This document shows positions 44,964 to 53,857 of a stretch of 64,000 nucleotides of DNA, piece after piece. The notes beneath the pieces were generated by a model, which saw only the letters and a program-made list of their open reading frames with translations, was not told the origin of the DNA and made no database searches. The stretch's first letter is position 1; each line of letters starts with the position of its first letter. The stretch comes from Hyphococcus sp. (GTDB lineage Bacteria; Pseudomonadota; Alphaproteobacteria; Caulobacterales; Parvularculaceae): positions 1-64,000 of the forward strand of contig JANQON010000014.1 in assembly GCA_028289605.1 (NCBI GenBank), given 5' to 3'. The translations under genes and the position numbers were made by a program.

Positions 44964-45200
44964 ATGTTTGGAGCAGACGCCCCCCCGCCGCCGCCGCCAG
45001 CGCCGGAACCGACCGACGAGACCGCGCGGCGTCGCGCAGACGCGGAACGCCGGCGGCGCCAACGCGGCGGCCGCGCAACTACCGTCAGGCCTTCGCGGGA
45101 GAAGCCCGGCGGGCCGCAACCGGCGGAAACGCCCGGGCAGCGTTTCGGCGGTGCGTTCGGCGCGGGCCTCGGCGTTTTCCCAGGCATCAATCTTCGGTAG
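44964..45200 (+). CDS. Small Pro/Arg-rich protein between terminase and portal
   Basis: This 78-residue protein starts APPPPPPAPEPTDETARRRA and is rich in Arg and Pro. The strong site gaggagg lies before ATG 44964, which supports it as a gene. Small proteins here are common in BPP-1-like phages. Function unknown. Confidence 0.6.
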   Translation: MFGADAPPPPPPAPEPTDETARRRADAERRRRQRGGRATTVRPSREKPGGPQPAETPGQRFGGAFGAGLGVFPGINLR

Positions 45201-45207
45201 GCGGATT

Positions 45208-46845
45208 ATGACGCGGCTCGACAAGGAAGAACAGAAAACGATTTGTCGGAAGGCGGAGGAACGCTTTCAGGACCTCGACGCTGCGCGTCAACCGCACGAA
45301 CAATCCTGGCGCGAGATCGCCGAATACGTCCTGCCGCGGCGCGATTTCGAGATCCGGTACGGAACGCCGTCAATTCGCCAGCGTCGATTGCTTGATACGA
45401 CGGCGAAAACATCGAATGACCGCCTTGCGGCGCTCCTATTCGGTTACATGATGCCGCCTTATCGGCCCTGGGTGCGTCCCACGGTGCGAGGGCGAGATCC
45501 GAGCTTCAGTGAATCGCGTTGGTTTGAAGCGCGCCAAAGGGGCATGTTTGACGATCTGCAGAGCCCACGGTCGCTCTTCACATCTTCAAGCCACGAAAGT
45601 CTCCAAGACGACGTCGCGTTCGGAAATTCGGTGCTGTGGACGGGACGGTCGCGTCCTGGAGGGCCTGTTATTCACATCGCTCGTCCGCTTATGGAGTGTT
45701 ATTGGGATGAGGACGCCGACGGACAGGTCAACACGTTATACCGAAAATTTAAGCTGAAACTGCGGAGCTCCGTCGCGAGGTATCCAACGCCGAAACTTGT
45801 AGAGAAATTCCAGAAAGACCCTCAGTCATCGGAGCTTATCGATTTTCTGCACCCCGTCGATCCCCGGGAAGATGGAGTTGTCGGCGGTCCGTCATTCCGT
45901 AAACCCTTTCGTTCCGATGTGTTGTGCCTCACCACCATGGAAGTGGCCAGGCAAAGCGGCTACGAAACATTTCCTTATGCCGTCACTCGGTTCTCTAAGC
46001 GCTCCGGCGATCCTTATGGCGAGGGGCCGGGTCTTGATGCAGTGCCGCTGGCGCGTCTTCTCAATGAAATGGAAGAAACGATCTTACGGGCGGCGGAGCT
46101 GGAATGCGATCCGCCCATGGTTTCGATGGTGGGGCGCATTCCGAAGCTGGATCGCCGCCCTGGCGGTTTGACGAATCTGACCGCGTCGCAGATCCGCCGA
46201 TTTGACGATCCCCGGGCGGTGCTGCAGCGTCTCTACGAGAGCGGCAATCCTAACATGTCGGTTGAGCTGGTGCGTGACATCCGCGAGAGGATCCAGTTTC
46301 TATACTTCATTGACTGGATGTCCCTTGCCGTCGGGTCAAATCCCACGGCGACAGAAATCAACGAGCGTCGCGACATCCGTTTACGGAGCATGACACCAAT
46401 CGTCAGTCGCGGTGAAGCGGAAAAACTCACCGCAATCGCTGAACGACGCTACGAGCTGGAGCAAGATGATTTTGACCCGCCGCCGTCGACTCTCGACGGC
46501 GAGGAGCTAGGCTGGGAATATTTCTCGCCACTAGCGCAAGCACAGCAACAGGGAGCGCTCGAAACTTTTCAGCGCGTCATGGGAATTATTGATGCGGCGG
46601 CGATGCACAACCCCGATGTGGCCGACAATTTTGATATTGACAACCAGGCCCGGGAAACAGCGCGCGCTGCAGGGTGGCCGGTTAAAGATCTGCGCCAAGC
46701 CACGCAGATTGAGCAGACGCGGCAGTTACGCGCGCGCGCGGCCGAAGAAGAACGGGCGGCGGCGCTGGCGCAGGCGGCGGCGGGCGCCGCGCGGGACGCG
46801 GGGCAGGCGGCGGCTAGCGTCGGTGCAACGGGAGCAGCGGCATGA
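45208..46845 (+). CDS. Portal (head-tail connector) protein
   Basis: This 545-residue protein matches the T7-like head-to-tail connecting protein family, with YVLPRRDFEI, LLDTTAKTSNDRLAALLFGY, RDIRERIQFLYFIDWMS and the terminal Ala-rich helix. It forms the 12-fold ring through which DNA is packaged and ejected. The longer open frame from 44968 overlaps another gene; ATG 45208 (MTRLDKEEQK) is chosen. Confidence 0.93.
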   Translation: MTRLDKEEQKTICRKAEERFQDLDAARQPHEQSWREIAEYVLPRRDFEIRYGTPSIRQRRLLDTTAKTSNDRLAALLFGYMMPPYRPWVRPTVRGRDPSFSESRWFEARQRGMFDDLQSPRSLFTSSSHESLQDDVAFGNSVLWTGRSRPGGPVIHIARPLMECYWDEDADGQVNTLYRKFKLKLRSSVARYPTPKLVEKFQKDPQSSELIDFLHPVDPREDGVVGGPSFRKPFRSDVLCLTTMEVARQSGYETFPYAVTRFSKRSGDPYGEGPGLDAVPLARLLNEMEETILRAAELECDPPMVSMVGRIPKLDRRPGGLTNLTASQIRRFDDPRAVLQRLYESGNPNMSVELVRDIRERIQFLYFIDWMSLAVGSNPTATEINERRDIRLRSMTPIVSRGEAEKLTAIAERRYELEQDDFDPPPSTLDGEELGWEYFSPLAQAQQQGALETFQRVMGIIDAAAMHNPDVADNFDIDNQARETARAAGWPVKDLRQATQIEQTRQLRARAAEEERAAALAQAAAGAARDAGQAAASVGATGAAA

Positions 46846-47228
46846 GTTCCGATGGTCGTTGGCCGATATTTAGACGCTATCCGGATACGGATGAAGACAA
46901 AGTCGATGCGGCGACCGGCGCCGACTTTGCGACAGTGTTTCAATCGGATCAAGGCGCCCGGGTTCTGGCGCAAATCATGATTGACGCCGGAATATTCAAT
47001 TCGACGTTGTCAACCGATCGCGTCAATCGCGACATGATCGATGGAAAGCGAGAGCTGGCACTGTCGATCGCCGAACGGGCTGGGTTTGTGTCCGACCGCA
47101 TTCCGTTTGCTCTGATAACGGACAATCTGAAAACCGCTCGAAAGGAGAAAAATGATGGGCGACATGGCAACACCAGGGGCGACCCCGCCCCAAAACCAAT
47201 CTTCGACACCCCCCTCGGGGACGACTGA
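46842..47228 (+). CDS. Bbp19-like phage protein
   Basis: This 128-residue protein has the core pattern FATVFQSDQGARVLAQIMIDAG then ELALSIAERAG, as in the Bbp19-like family of BPP-1-type phages. It overlaps the portal as ATGA. Its role in the virion is not known. Confidence 0.7.
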   Translation: MSSDGRWPIFRRYPDTDEDKVDAATGADFATVFQSDQGARVLAQIMIDAGIFNSTLSTDRVNRDMIDGKRELALSIAERAGFVSDRIPFALITDNLKTARKEKNDGRHGNTRGDPAPKPIFDTPLGDD

Positions 47229-48027
47229 AAAACCCGATCTATTGGCGCAGATCCACGCTGGAGCCAGTGAGGAAGGAAAATCCTATCTGCAACGGGTCGG
47301 ATTTAAAGATGTCGGCGGATTGTTGAGCCACGCGATCAGCCTTGAAAAAACACTGGGCGCTGACAGGGCAACGATCCTTCGGATCCCAAATGAGGGCCGG
47401 GCCGAAAGCCCGGCCGCGTGGCGCGATGTGGATGCGGCGCTTGGAGTGCCGAGCGATGGCAATTACGGCGAGTACAAGCCGAGTCAAGGTGAAATGCAGG
47501 CGACGCAAGAACACCTGAAAGCGTTTGATGCGGCGATGGCGCAAGCGGGCGCCACCAAAGCTGTGCGCAACGCCGCCCTCGATGTCTTCCACAAAATCAA
47601 TGACGAAGTGCGCGCCGCATATCAAAACGAGATCACCGAGACCATGGCGCAGGCTTCTCAGGAGCTGCAACGCCAGTGGGGTGTCGCTTACGCCGAGAAA
47701 GAGCGATCCGCTGCAACCGCGCTTAATGGACTCGACGGTGAAAAAGAACTTGGCGAGGTGTTGACGCAATTTGGCCTCGATAAACATCCCGCATTGACGC
47801 GCATCAAGGCGGCGATCGCCGAGTTGCGGTCGGAAGCCGGCCCGCCGCCGACCGGCGAGGGGGCAACTACACAATCGGCTAAGCTAACGCCTGAGCAGGC
47901 GCGCGCGCAAATCGCCGAACTCGAAGCCGATCCGGGCTTCATGAAACGCTACCTCGTCGACGGCGACGCCGCCGCCATCCAGCAAATGCTTGATCTGAAC
48001 ACCGCAGCGGTCGCTGCGCAGGGTTGA
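47152..48027 (+). CDS. Capsid scaffold protein
   Basis: This 291-residue protein has a low-complexity Pro/Gln start, helical middle (QATQEHLKAFDAAMAQAG), and a helix-rich C-terminus (LTPEQARAQIAELEADPGF) as in phage scaffolds. The site aaaggag lies 8 bases before 47152. It overlaps the previous gene by 77 bases; ATG 47164 would shorten this. It lies directly before the capsid gene. Confidence 0.8.
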   Translation: MMGDMATPGATPPQNQSSTPPSGTTEKPDLLAQIHAGASEEGKSYLQRVGFKDVGGLLSHAISLEKTLGADRATILRIPNEGRAESPAAWRDVDAALGVPSDGNYGEYKPSQGEMQATQEHLKAFDAAMAQAGATKAVRNAALDVFHKINDEVRAAYQNEITETMAQASQELQRQWGVAYAEKERSAATALNGLDGEKELGEVLTQFGLDKHPALTRIKAAIAELRSEAGPPPTGEGATTQSAKLTPEQARAQIAELEADPGFMKRYLVDGDAAAIQQMLDLNTAAVAAQG

Positions 48028-48035
48028 CAGGCTAA

Positions 48036-48059
48036 CGCAAATCGGAGTCCCGATTTGCG
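48036..48059. terminator. Perfect 10-bp hairpin between scaffold and capsid genes
   Basis: cgcaaatcgg (48036-48045) and ccgatttgcg (48050-48059) around agtc, in a 176-base non-coding gap. No T run follows, so it may be an RNA-processing or attenuation site raising capsid mRNA. Confidence 0.45.
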
Positions 48060-48203
48060 CTTCGCGTCTTACGCCGGCGGGGAATCCGAAAGGGTCCGCT
48101 GGCGGGACCGCCAAGGACCGGCGTTAAGGTCCAGGCGCGGGTCCGGCCTCTGCCGGGGAATTCAGCCGATCTCAGGAAACGTTGAACCCCAAGGAGGCCA
48201 TTC

Positions 48204-49181
48204 ATGGCTGGTGAAGAACGCCTGGAGCCGGGCAAGGTTGCGATGTTCGCGCAGAACATCCAGCATGTAGGCCAACAAAAGAAAAATCGCCTCGTCCCTT
48301 ATGTCGACGCTGACCTCGCATTCTCCGAGAAAGGTGATCGATTTACGGACGAAACATTCGGGCTCTCTGAACCCGTCGAGGCCCTTACCGATTGGGCGGA
48401 CTCGCCGGAAGGCACAGTCGACCAATACCGACGGGTCGCCTTCGGAAAGATGTACCACGACGGCAAGTATGTCGGCGCTCGCGACAATGCCGAAAAGCTG
48501 ATTTCACCCAAAGCGCCGGTAACGCAGGCGATGGGCTTCGGCCGTGAACGGCATCGCGACAAAGTCATCATGCAGCGTGGGATTTTTGCGCCGTCGATGC
48601 TCGAAATCACGCAAGACGGCGACTACCAAACGACGGTCTTTCCTTCGGCGAACACTGTCCCTGTAGACGATATCAGGTTCTATCGGGGTCGTGCAGACGG
48701 CGTTGCCAAGCCGACGACGCCGCTTGCCGGCGACGGCCTGCGGCTGTTGTCGCCGGCGAAAGTTCGGGCGGCGAATTCAGTACTTGCCAAGGGCGAGGAT
48801 GAGACATTCGGCTTTTCGCCGGTCATTCTCTACGAAGTAGACGATCTCAATGGTCTTCTCACTTCTGAGGAATTGACCGATGGCGACCTTACCATGGTCA
48901 AGCGCCTGGAGAACGGCGAAATCAATCACTGGATGGGCTGCACCTGGGTAAAAGTCGACCCTGGCAGTCTCCCACGCGTACCAGGCCAGACCAATCGCTT
49001 TTATACGGCGATGTTTTTGCCGCCTTACCTTGCGTACAAAGATCGACCGCTCGTAACGACGCGAATTGTTGAGCGCGCGGACAAGTCCTTCAACTGGTAC
49101 GCCTACTACCGCGCTCAGGACTTCGTCCTGCGCCGGCGCGACAGCGCTTTCGTTTGGATCGAAATAGAGCGCGCCATCTAA
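48204..49181 (+). CDS. Major capsid protein
   Basis: This 325-residue protein matches the BPP-1 (Bbp17)-type HK97-fold capsid family, with VPYVDADLAFSEKGDRFTDE, FGKMYHDGKYVGARDNAEKL and a C-terminal WIEIERAI. The site aaggagg lies before ATG. A strong terminator follows, as is usual for the most abundant virion protein. Confidence 0.88.
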   Translation: MAGEERLEPGKVAMFAQNIQHVGQQKKNRLVPYVDADLAFSEKGDRFTDETFGLSEPVEALTDWADSPEGTVDQYRRVAFGKMYHDGKYVGARDNAEKLISPKAPVTQAMGFGRERHRDKVIMQRGIFAPSMLEITQDGDYQTTVFPSANTVPVDDIRFYRGRADGVAKPTTPLAGDGLRLLSPAKVRAANSVLAKGEDETFGFSPVILYEVDDLNGLLTSEELTDGDLTMVKRLENGEINHWMGCTWVKVDPGSLPRVPGQTNRFYTAMFLPPYLAYKDRPLVTTRIVERADKSFNWYAYYRAQDFVLRRRDSAFVWIEIERAI

Positions 49182-49190
49182 TCAACAAGG

Positions 49191-49222
49191 AAGCGAGCGG
49201 TTCCGCACCGCTCGCTTTGTCG
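49191..49222 (+). terminator. Strong terminator after the capsid gene
   Basis: aagcgagcgg (49191-49200) and ccgctcgctt (49208-49217) are perfect 10-bp arms around ttccgca, followed by tgt. Confidence 0.8.
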
Positions 49223-49257
49223 TGGGTGTACGGACCATTTATTAGAGGACACTAAAT

Positions 49258-49743
49258 ATGACTGAACACAAAGGCGAGAATATCGCAAACCGCCGGGATG
49301 ACGCCCGGTCGTTGGACGTGAAGGCGCAACATCTGCACGGACGGGTGCTGACGTGGCGCGAAAAAATCACTGTGGACGCCGCCCAGGATGATACCATTGA
49401 TCTTGGCGTCATTCCCTCTCACGCGGTTCTGTCAACAGTCGTTTCGGAGTTTCGCCATGAAGCCTTCGGGGCCGGCGTCACCGCCGATATTGGCTTTGCC
49501 GATAACGACCGCGCAGGCGTCTCGGGTCAAACGGCCGCCCTTGCGGCCGATCTCGATGTCGCGGCCGCAGGCGTTAAAAAACTAACGGCCGCGCTTGGCA
49601 TTTCGGACCTGGACAAAGAGGCGTGGGAACTCGCTGGCGCGACTGAAGACAAGAAAATTCCGCTGAAAGTGATCGCAACGCTGAAAGGCGGCATTCCTTC
49701 GTCTGGTTCGATCGCGATCGAACAAAACTACGTCACCGGATAG
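49258..49743 (+). CDS. Capsid cement protein (Bbp16-like)
   Basis: This 161-residue protein follows the capsid gene, as Bbp16 in BPP-1. It is beta-rich (LTWREKITVDAAQDDTIDLG then RHEAFGAGVTADIGFADND). It would stabilise the capsid surface. The site agaggac precedes ATG. Confidence 0.75.
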   Translation: MTEHKGENIANRRDDARSLDVKAQHLHGRVLTWREKITVDAAQDDTIDLGVIPSHAVLSTVVSEFRHEAFGAGVTADIGFADNDRAGVSGQTAALAADLDVAAAGVKKLTAALGISDLDKEAWELAGATEDKKIPLKVIATLKGGIPSSGSIAIEQNYVTG

Positions 49744-49766
49744 CGACTGCCCAGGTCCCCCGGTGA

Positions 49767-49782
49767 CGGCCGCCGGCGGCCG
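49767..49782. terminator. Perfect 16-bp GC palindrome
   Basis: CGGCCGCCGGCGGCCG lies between the cement and tail tube genes, followed by cgtttcct. It may act as a weak terminator. Confidence 0.4.
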
Positions 49783-49850
49783 CGTTTCCTGAGCGGTTTC
49801 GCGGATCGCCGGCGGCGCCCTCAACACCCTCTACGCCCGCGAGGCCCGTC

Positions 49851-50465
49851 ATGCCCGAACAGACAGACACCGATATCGCCAACTTCGCGATGGATCTCCT
49901 ATCGGAAACGCCGATGACCGATATCGGCAATCCCAACGGCGTTGTCGAACGACGGATTGCGCGGCTCTATGAGCCAGCGCGCGATCTCGTTTTGAAGAAG
50001 CACTGGTGGTCTCATGCGCGGAGCGTTGATCAGCTTGTCGCCGTTGATAACGTGGCGGACCCGCAATACTCCACTGTTTTTCAGCTCCCGGACGATTGTC
50101 TGTTGATCTGGACCCTTGGCGGTCGTCAGCGCGGCCATACCCGTCTTGAAGGTCCTGGGGCCGGCTACGTCGCTTCCAATCACGAAGCGCCAGTTACGCT
50201 GCTCTACGGCAAACGCCTGGCGGCCGAGCGCATCCCTGTGGAGATCGCGCTCTATATCGGGGCCGAACTCGCCTGGATGGCGTCGACCGGCGGCGGCATC
50301 GAACTGAGTAAAGCGAAACGCGACACCATCCGTCAGATCGCCGACGAACGCGAGGACAACGCCGTCGACATTTGCGGCACAGAGGGCGGGGACGATCAAC
50401 CATTTGAGTCCCGTTATCTCGACGCTTTCCACGGCGTCTGTCCGCAACGCGGGGGCTCGGCCTAG
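49851..50465 (+). CDS. Tail tubular protein A-like
   Basis: This 204-residue protein matches the T7 gp11-type adaptor: IANFAMDLLSETPMTDIGNP, RIARLYEPARDLVLKKHWWS and EIALYIGAELAWMAS. It docks on the portal. It is directly followed by the larger tail gene. Confidence 0.88.
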   Translation: MPEQTDTDIANFAMDLLSETPMTDIGNPNGVVERRIARLYEPARDLVLKKHWWSHARSVDQLVAVDNVADPQYSTVFQLPDDCLLIWTLGGRQRGHTRLEGPGAGYVASNHEAPVTLLYGKRLAAERIPVEIALYIGAELAWMASTGGGIELSKAKRDTIRQIADEREDNAVDICGTEGGDDQPFESRYLDAFHGVCPQRGGSA

Positions 50466-52973
50466 GTGGCGCGGCCTTATCAAACCAATCTCACCGCCGG
50501 CGAGATCAGCCGGCAGGCCTCCGCCCGGTTCGATCGCGATTTCTACGGCGCCGGCGCGGCGGCAATCGAGAATATGTTCGTCATGATCGAGGGGGGCGCA
50601 ACCCGGGCGCCGGGCGGCCTTCATGTGGGCGGCGCGAAAGACGACGACGCCTACACGCGCATGATCCGCTTTGTGAAGTCCGATGAAGGCGTCGTCATGA
50701 TCGAGGCTGGAGCGGACTATTTGCGTTTTTGGGACGCCTTCACCCATCAACGCCTGGAGGACCCAAACGGGCCGATCGAGATTGCAGGCTTTGACGCCGC
50801 GACGTTGCCGAAACTCTATTGGTTTCAGTCGGCTGACGTCATGTATTTCACGTCCAAGAACGGCGACATGCAGCCGAAAGCCCTGGTGCGTTTCGCCGAC
50901 GACGACTGGCAACTCTCCGACTACGACATCCGCGAAGGCCCGTTTCTCCCGCCAAACCTCGACGCCCGCGTGATGAAAGCCAATAATTCAGTTGGGAGCG
51001 TAACAGTCGATCTCGCGGACGGCTTTACGCCGAAGCACGTCGGCGCGCGGTTTCGTCTGTTTACGGCGTATCAGGGCGTTCCATTCCAGCAATGGGAGTC
51101 GGAAGAAGAAGGTCTGAAAGCCCTTGATCAGCGCGTCTATCAAGGGCGCGTTTACGCTGTTGTCGGATCCGGAACGGCGTCAAATTCGCCGCCGGTTCAT
51201 GAAGAGCAAACCGTCTCCGATGGCGGCGGCAACATCTCCTGGACATATCTTCACGACCTCGCCGGCGTCGTCCGTATCACGAATGTGCAGGGAGTCGGGC
51301 AGGCGCAAGCCGTCGTCGAATCGCGCCTGCCGGATAATCCGATAGAAACAACGCGCTGGGCCGAAGGATATTTCTCCGACGCCCGCGGCTGGCCGTTTGT
51401 AGGCGGCATTTTCCAGGAGCGACAGATCTTCGCCGGCGGCCCGCTCTATCCCGACACGCTCTGGCTGTCCCGGGTCAATGGCTACAATGAGGCGTATGCC
51501 GACTTTAAGCAGTCGGCAGGCGGCGGCGAGGTCAACGATGATCATGCCGTAGTGCGCACGCTTGCCGACGGCGAAGTGAAACGCATCTCCTGGGTAATCG
51601 CCGGCAAACAGGTGGTGCTTGGTCACGCCGGCGGAATTGTTGCCGTCGGGGGGCCGTCCCTCAACGAACCCATCACGCCGGCGGGCGCTTCCGCCGCGCT
51701 GGAGGATCCGCCGCCGGGCACCTATTTCAAAGCACGCGCCGTTCGCGCCGGCGATTCGATCGTGTACGCATCAACGTCGGGCCGAAAGGTCATCGCGCTT
51801 AATCCGATAGATTTCTCGTATCAGACATTGACCGCCAGAGCGCGCAACAAAGGCGCCAGGCGTTTTATTGAGTTCGCCTATGCCGGCGAAATCGACTATC
51901 GGATCTACGCGCTTAGGGAAGACGGTCGGGTCTTCGCCTGCGCCTTTGATCGTGAGCAGGGGGTTGTCGCCTGGTCGACGCTCTTCCCGGCCGGCCATCT
52001 CAACGGAGACGGGGCGCGCCTGGACTCCATCGCCGTTGCGGCGGATGAAACCGGCCGGGATCGCCTTTGGTATGTGGTCGCCCGCACCATCAACGGCGTG
52101 ACGCGCCGAACGATCGAAGTCCTGGAAATCGACTACGACGCGGAAGAGCGATTGCCGGACGAAGCGGTGTTCGCCGACGCCGCCATTCGGTTCGACAATT
52201 GGAACGCTGATGAAGCGAAAACCGTTCGGGTCGTTCATGCTCAGGGTCAATCGAGCGCCAAGCGCGGTCAGGTCGTGACGCTCCACGCCGTCGGCCATAG
52301 TTTTGACGCGAGCTGGGCCGGTCGCGAAATCCGCTTGCGCCGGCGACATGCGCCGGAACGTGAAGGGGATGTTGTCGGCGAGGTCGCCGCCCAGGTCCTG
52401 GCGCCGCAGAGTGCGGTCGCCCAGGCGCGCCTCTTAACCGACGTGGCGGAGGGCCTACACGACGTCGCCCTTTATCAATTCGCGATGGCCGAAACATCGA
52501 TCTCGGGCCTTGACCATCTGGAAGGGGAAACGGTCGGCGTTTGGGGCGATGGCGCGGACATGGGCGACTTTGACGTCGCCGGCGGCGCGATCGAACTGGA
52601 TGAAAGCGTCGCGCGAGCGTCTGTCGGCTTGCGCAAAAAGTTTCGCCTTAAGTCGCTGCCGATTGTCGGCATGCGCCGAGACGGCGTGACCAAGGGCAAA
52701 ACGACGCGGGCGAGCCGGGTTTACGCCGACCTTCTCGATTGCGCCGTCGAGGGCGCGGACGTTCGTCTTGTTACGGACAATGAGAAGCAGAATTCGGAAA
52801 AAATGGTCCCGCGCAACAGCGACGATCTCGTCACCCTCGCTGCAGGTCTTCGCAGCGGTCAAATCGCGCAACCGCTCGCCGGCGGCAAGGCCAAGACCAT
52901 CGAACTGGAGATCGAGGGCGACGGGCTTGGTCCTTTCACCATTCTCGCCATGGGAGTCGAGTATGAAACTTAG
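50466..52973 (+). CDS. Tail tubular protein B-like nozzle
   Basis: This 835-residue protein matches the T7 gp12-type nozzle family, with the opening YQTNLTAGEISRQASARFD, IENMFVMIEGGATRAPG, and PFVGGIFQERQIFAGG in a beta-propeller-like middle. The GTG start at 50466 directly follows the previous stop. It overlaps the next gene by 11 bases. Confidence 0.88.
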   Translation: MARPYQTNLTAGEISRQASARFDRDFYGAGAAAIENMFVMIEGGATRAPGGLHVGGAKDDDAYTRMIRFVKSDEGVVMIEAGADYLRFWDAFTHQRLEDPNGPIEIAGFDAATLPKLYWFQSADVMYFTSKNGDMQPKALVRFADDDWQLSDYDIREGPFLPPNLDARVMKANNSVGSVTVDLADGFTPKHVGARFRLFTAYQGVPFQQWESEEEGLKALDQRVYQGRVYAVVGSGTASNSPPVHEEQTVSDGGGNISWTYLHDLAGVVRITNVQGVGQAQAVVESRLPDNPIETTRWAEGYFSDARGWPFVGGIFQERQIFAGGPLYPDTLWLSRVNGYNEAYADFKQSAGGGEVNDDHAVVRTLADGEVKRISWVIAGKQVVLGHAGGIVAVGGPSLNEPITPAGASAALEDPPPGTYFKARAVRAGDSIVYASTSGRKVIALNPIDFSYQTLTARARNKGARRFIEFAYAGEIDYRIYALREDGRVFACAFDREQGVVAWSTLFPAGHLNGDGARLDSIAVAADETGRDRLWYVVARTINGVTRRTIEVLEIDYDAEERLPDEAVFADAAIRFDNWNADEAKTVRVVHAQGQSSAKRGQVVTLHAVGHSFDASWAGREIRLRRRHAPEREGDVVGEVAAQVLAPQSAVAQARLLTDVAEGLHDVALYQFAMAETSISGLDHLEGETVGVWGDGADMGDFDVAGGAIELDESVARASVGLRKKFRLKSLPIVGMRRDGVTKGKTTRASRVYADLLDCAVEGADVRLVTDNEKQNSEKMVPRNSDDLVTLAAGLRSGQIAQPLAGGKAKTIELEIEGDGLGPFTILAMGVEYET

Positions 52974-53379
52974 ACGGTTTTTCATCGATAAGTATCAGGT
53001 CGGAGATGCGGCCGCGTTTGAAGCCGTGGATCAGGAACGGTTGACGCTGGACAGGCAACGTCAATACGCCACGATGAAACCGCAAGGGGACGCCTGGACC
53101 GCCCGTCGGCGTGAGACCGGCGAGCCTGTCGCGTGCATGGGGATTTTTCAGGAAAAGCCGGGCGGGGATTTTCGCGCCTGGGCGATTGCGTCGCACGGGC
53201 TGTCGCTCGGCGCATGGGGCGAACTCTTCATAATCGCCCGACACATCCTCGGCGGATCTCCGGCCAGCAAAATCTATGCGACCGCCGCTGATGAGCAGCA
53301 AGGCGAGTGTCTTGAGCGTGTTGGGTTTTACGCATGCGACAACGGTCCGTTCTTGCGGCCGTATGTGATGTTGAAATGA
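52963..53379 (+). CDS. Internal virion protein with acetyltransferase-like fold
   Basis: This 138-residue protein has a GNAT-like pattern (CMGIFQEKPGGDFRAWAIAS, then ATAADEQQGECLERVGFYAC), as in T7 gp13-type proteins. It overlaps the nozzle gene and the next gene. Acetyl-CoA binding residues are not obvious, so a structural role is likely. Confidence 0.7.
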   Translation: MKLRRFFIDKYQVGDAAAFEAVDQERLTLDRQRQYATMKPQGDAWTARRRETGEPVACMGIFQEKPGGDFRAWAIASHGLSLGAWGELFIIARHILGGSPASKIYATAADEQQGECLERVGFYACDNGPFLRPYVMLK

Positions 53380-53855
53380 CACCGTTACTCGCCATTCCTC
53401 AAGGCGGTTTGTTGTTAGGGCAAACAAGCGGCGCCAGGATCTCCGGGCCCAATATCTCCACGGCGCAGATCGCGCAGAGCGGCGTTCCGCTTCTGGGCGG
53501 GATATTCGGACTAAGCGCCGCGGTCAGCCAGGCGCGCGCGTTGCGCGTTACGGCGCGACAAGTCGAAAACGCCGGCATCGCGGAAGCGAACACGATCGGC
53601 AGGCAAGGGCGGTTCGCTGTCGGCCGCGGCGTGGCGATCGCGGGCGCGTCCGGCTTCACCGTCGACGGATCCGCGAGCGACGTTCTTGCGGACCTCGCCG
53701 CTGAGGCGGAGACCAGCGCCGCGCGCGCGCGATGGTCCGCTGATCGCGAAGCCGAGCGCCTGCGTTTCGAAGCGCGTCAAACCAAACGCGCCGGCGTTTT
53801 CGGGCTGGTGTCCAGCGTGTTTAAAACCGGCGCCGCGTTCGTCGCAGGGGGTTAG
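53376..53855 (+). CDS. Internal virion protein (gp14-like position)
   Basis: This 159-residue protein has a Gly-rich hydrophobic middle (GVPLLGGIFGLSAAVSQARA), helices with EAETSAARARWSADREAERL, and a hydrophobic end. It matches small ejected proteins of podoviruses by position and composition. Confidence 0.7.
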   Translation: MTPLLAIPQGGLLLGQTSGARISGPNISTAQIAQSGVPLLGGIFGLSAAVSQARALRVTARQVENAGIAEANTIGRQGRFAVGRGVAIAGASGFTVDGSASDVLADLAAEAETSAARARWSADREAERLRFEARQTKRAGVFGLVSSVFKTGAAFVAGG

Positions 53856-53857
53856 CG

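Noticed and set aside
49899-50912. 337-codon leftward open frame opposite tail genes
   Set aside because: It lies opposite two recognised tail proteins and crosses their junction.
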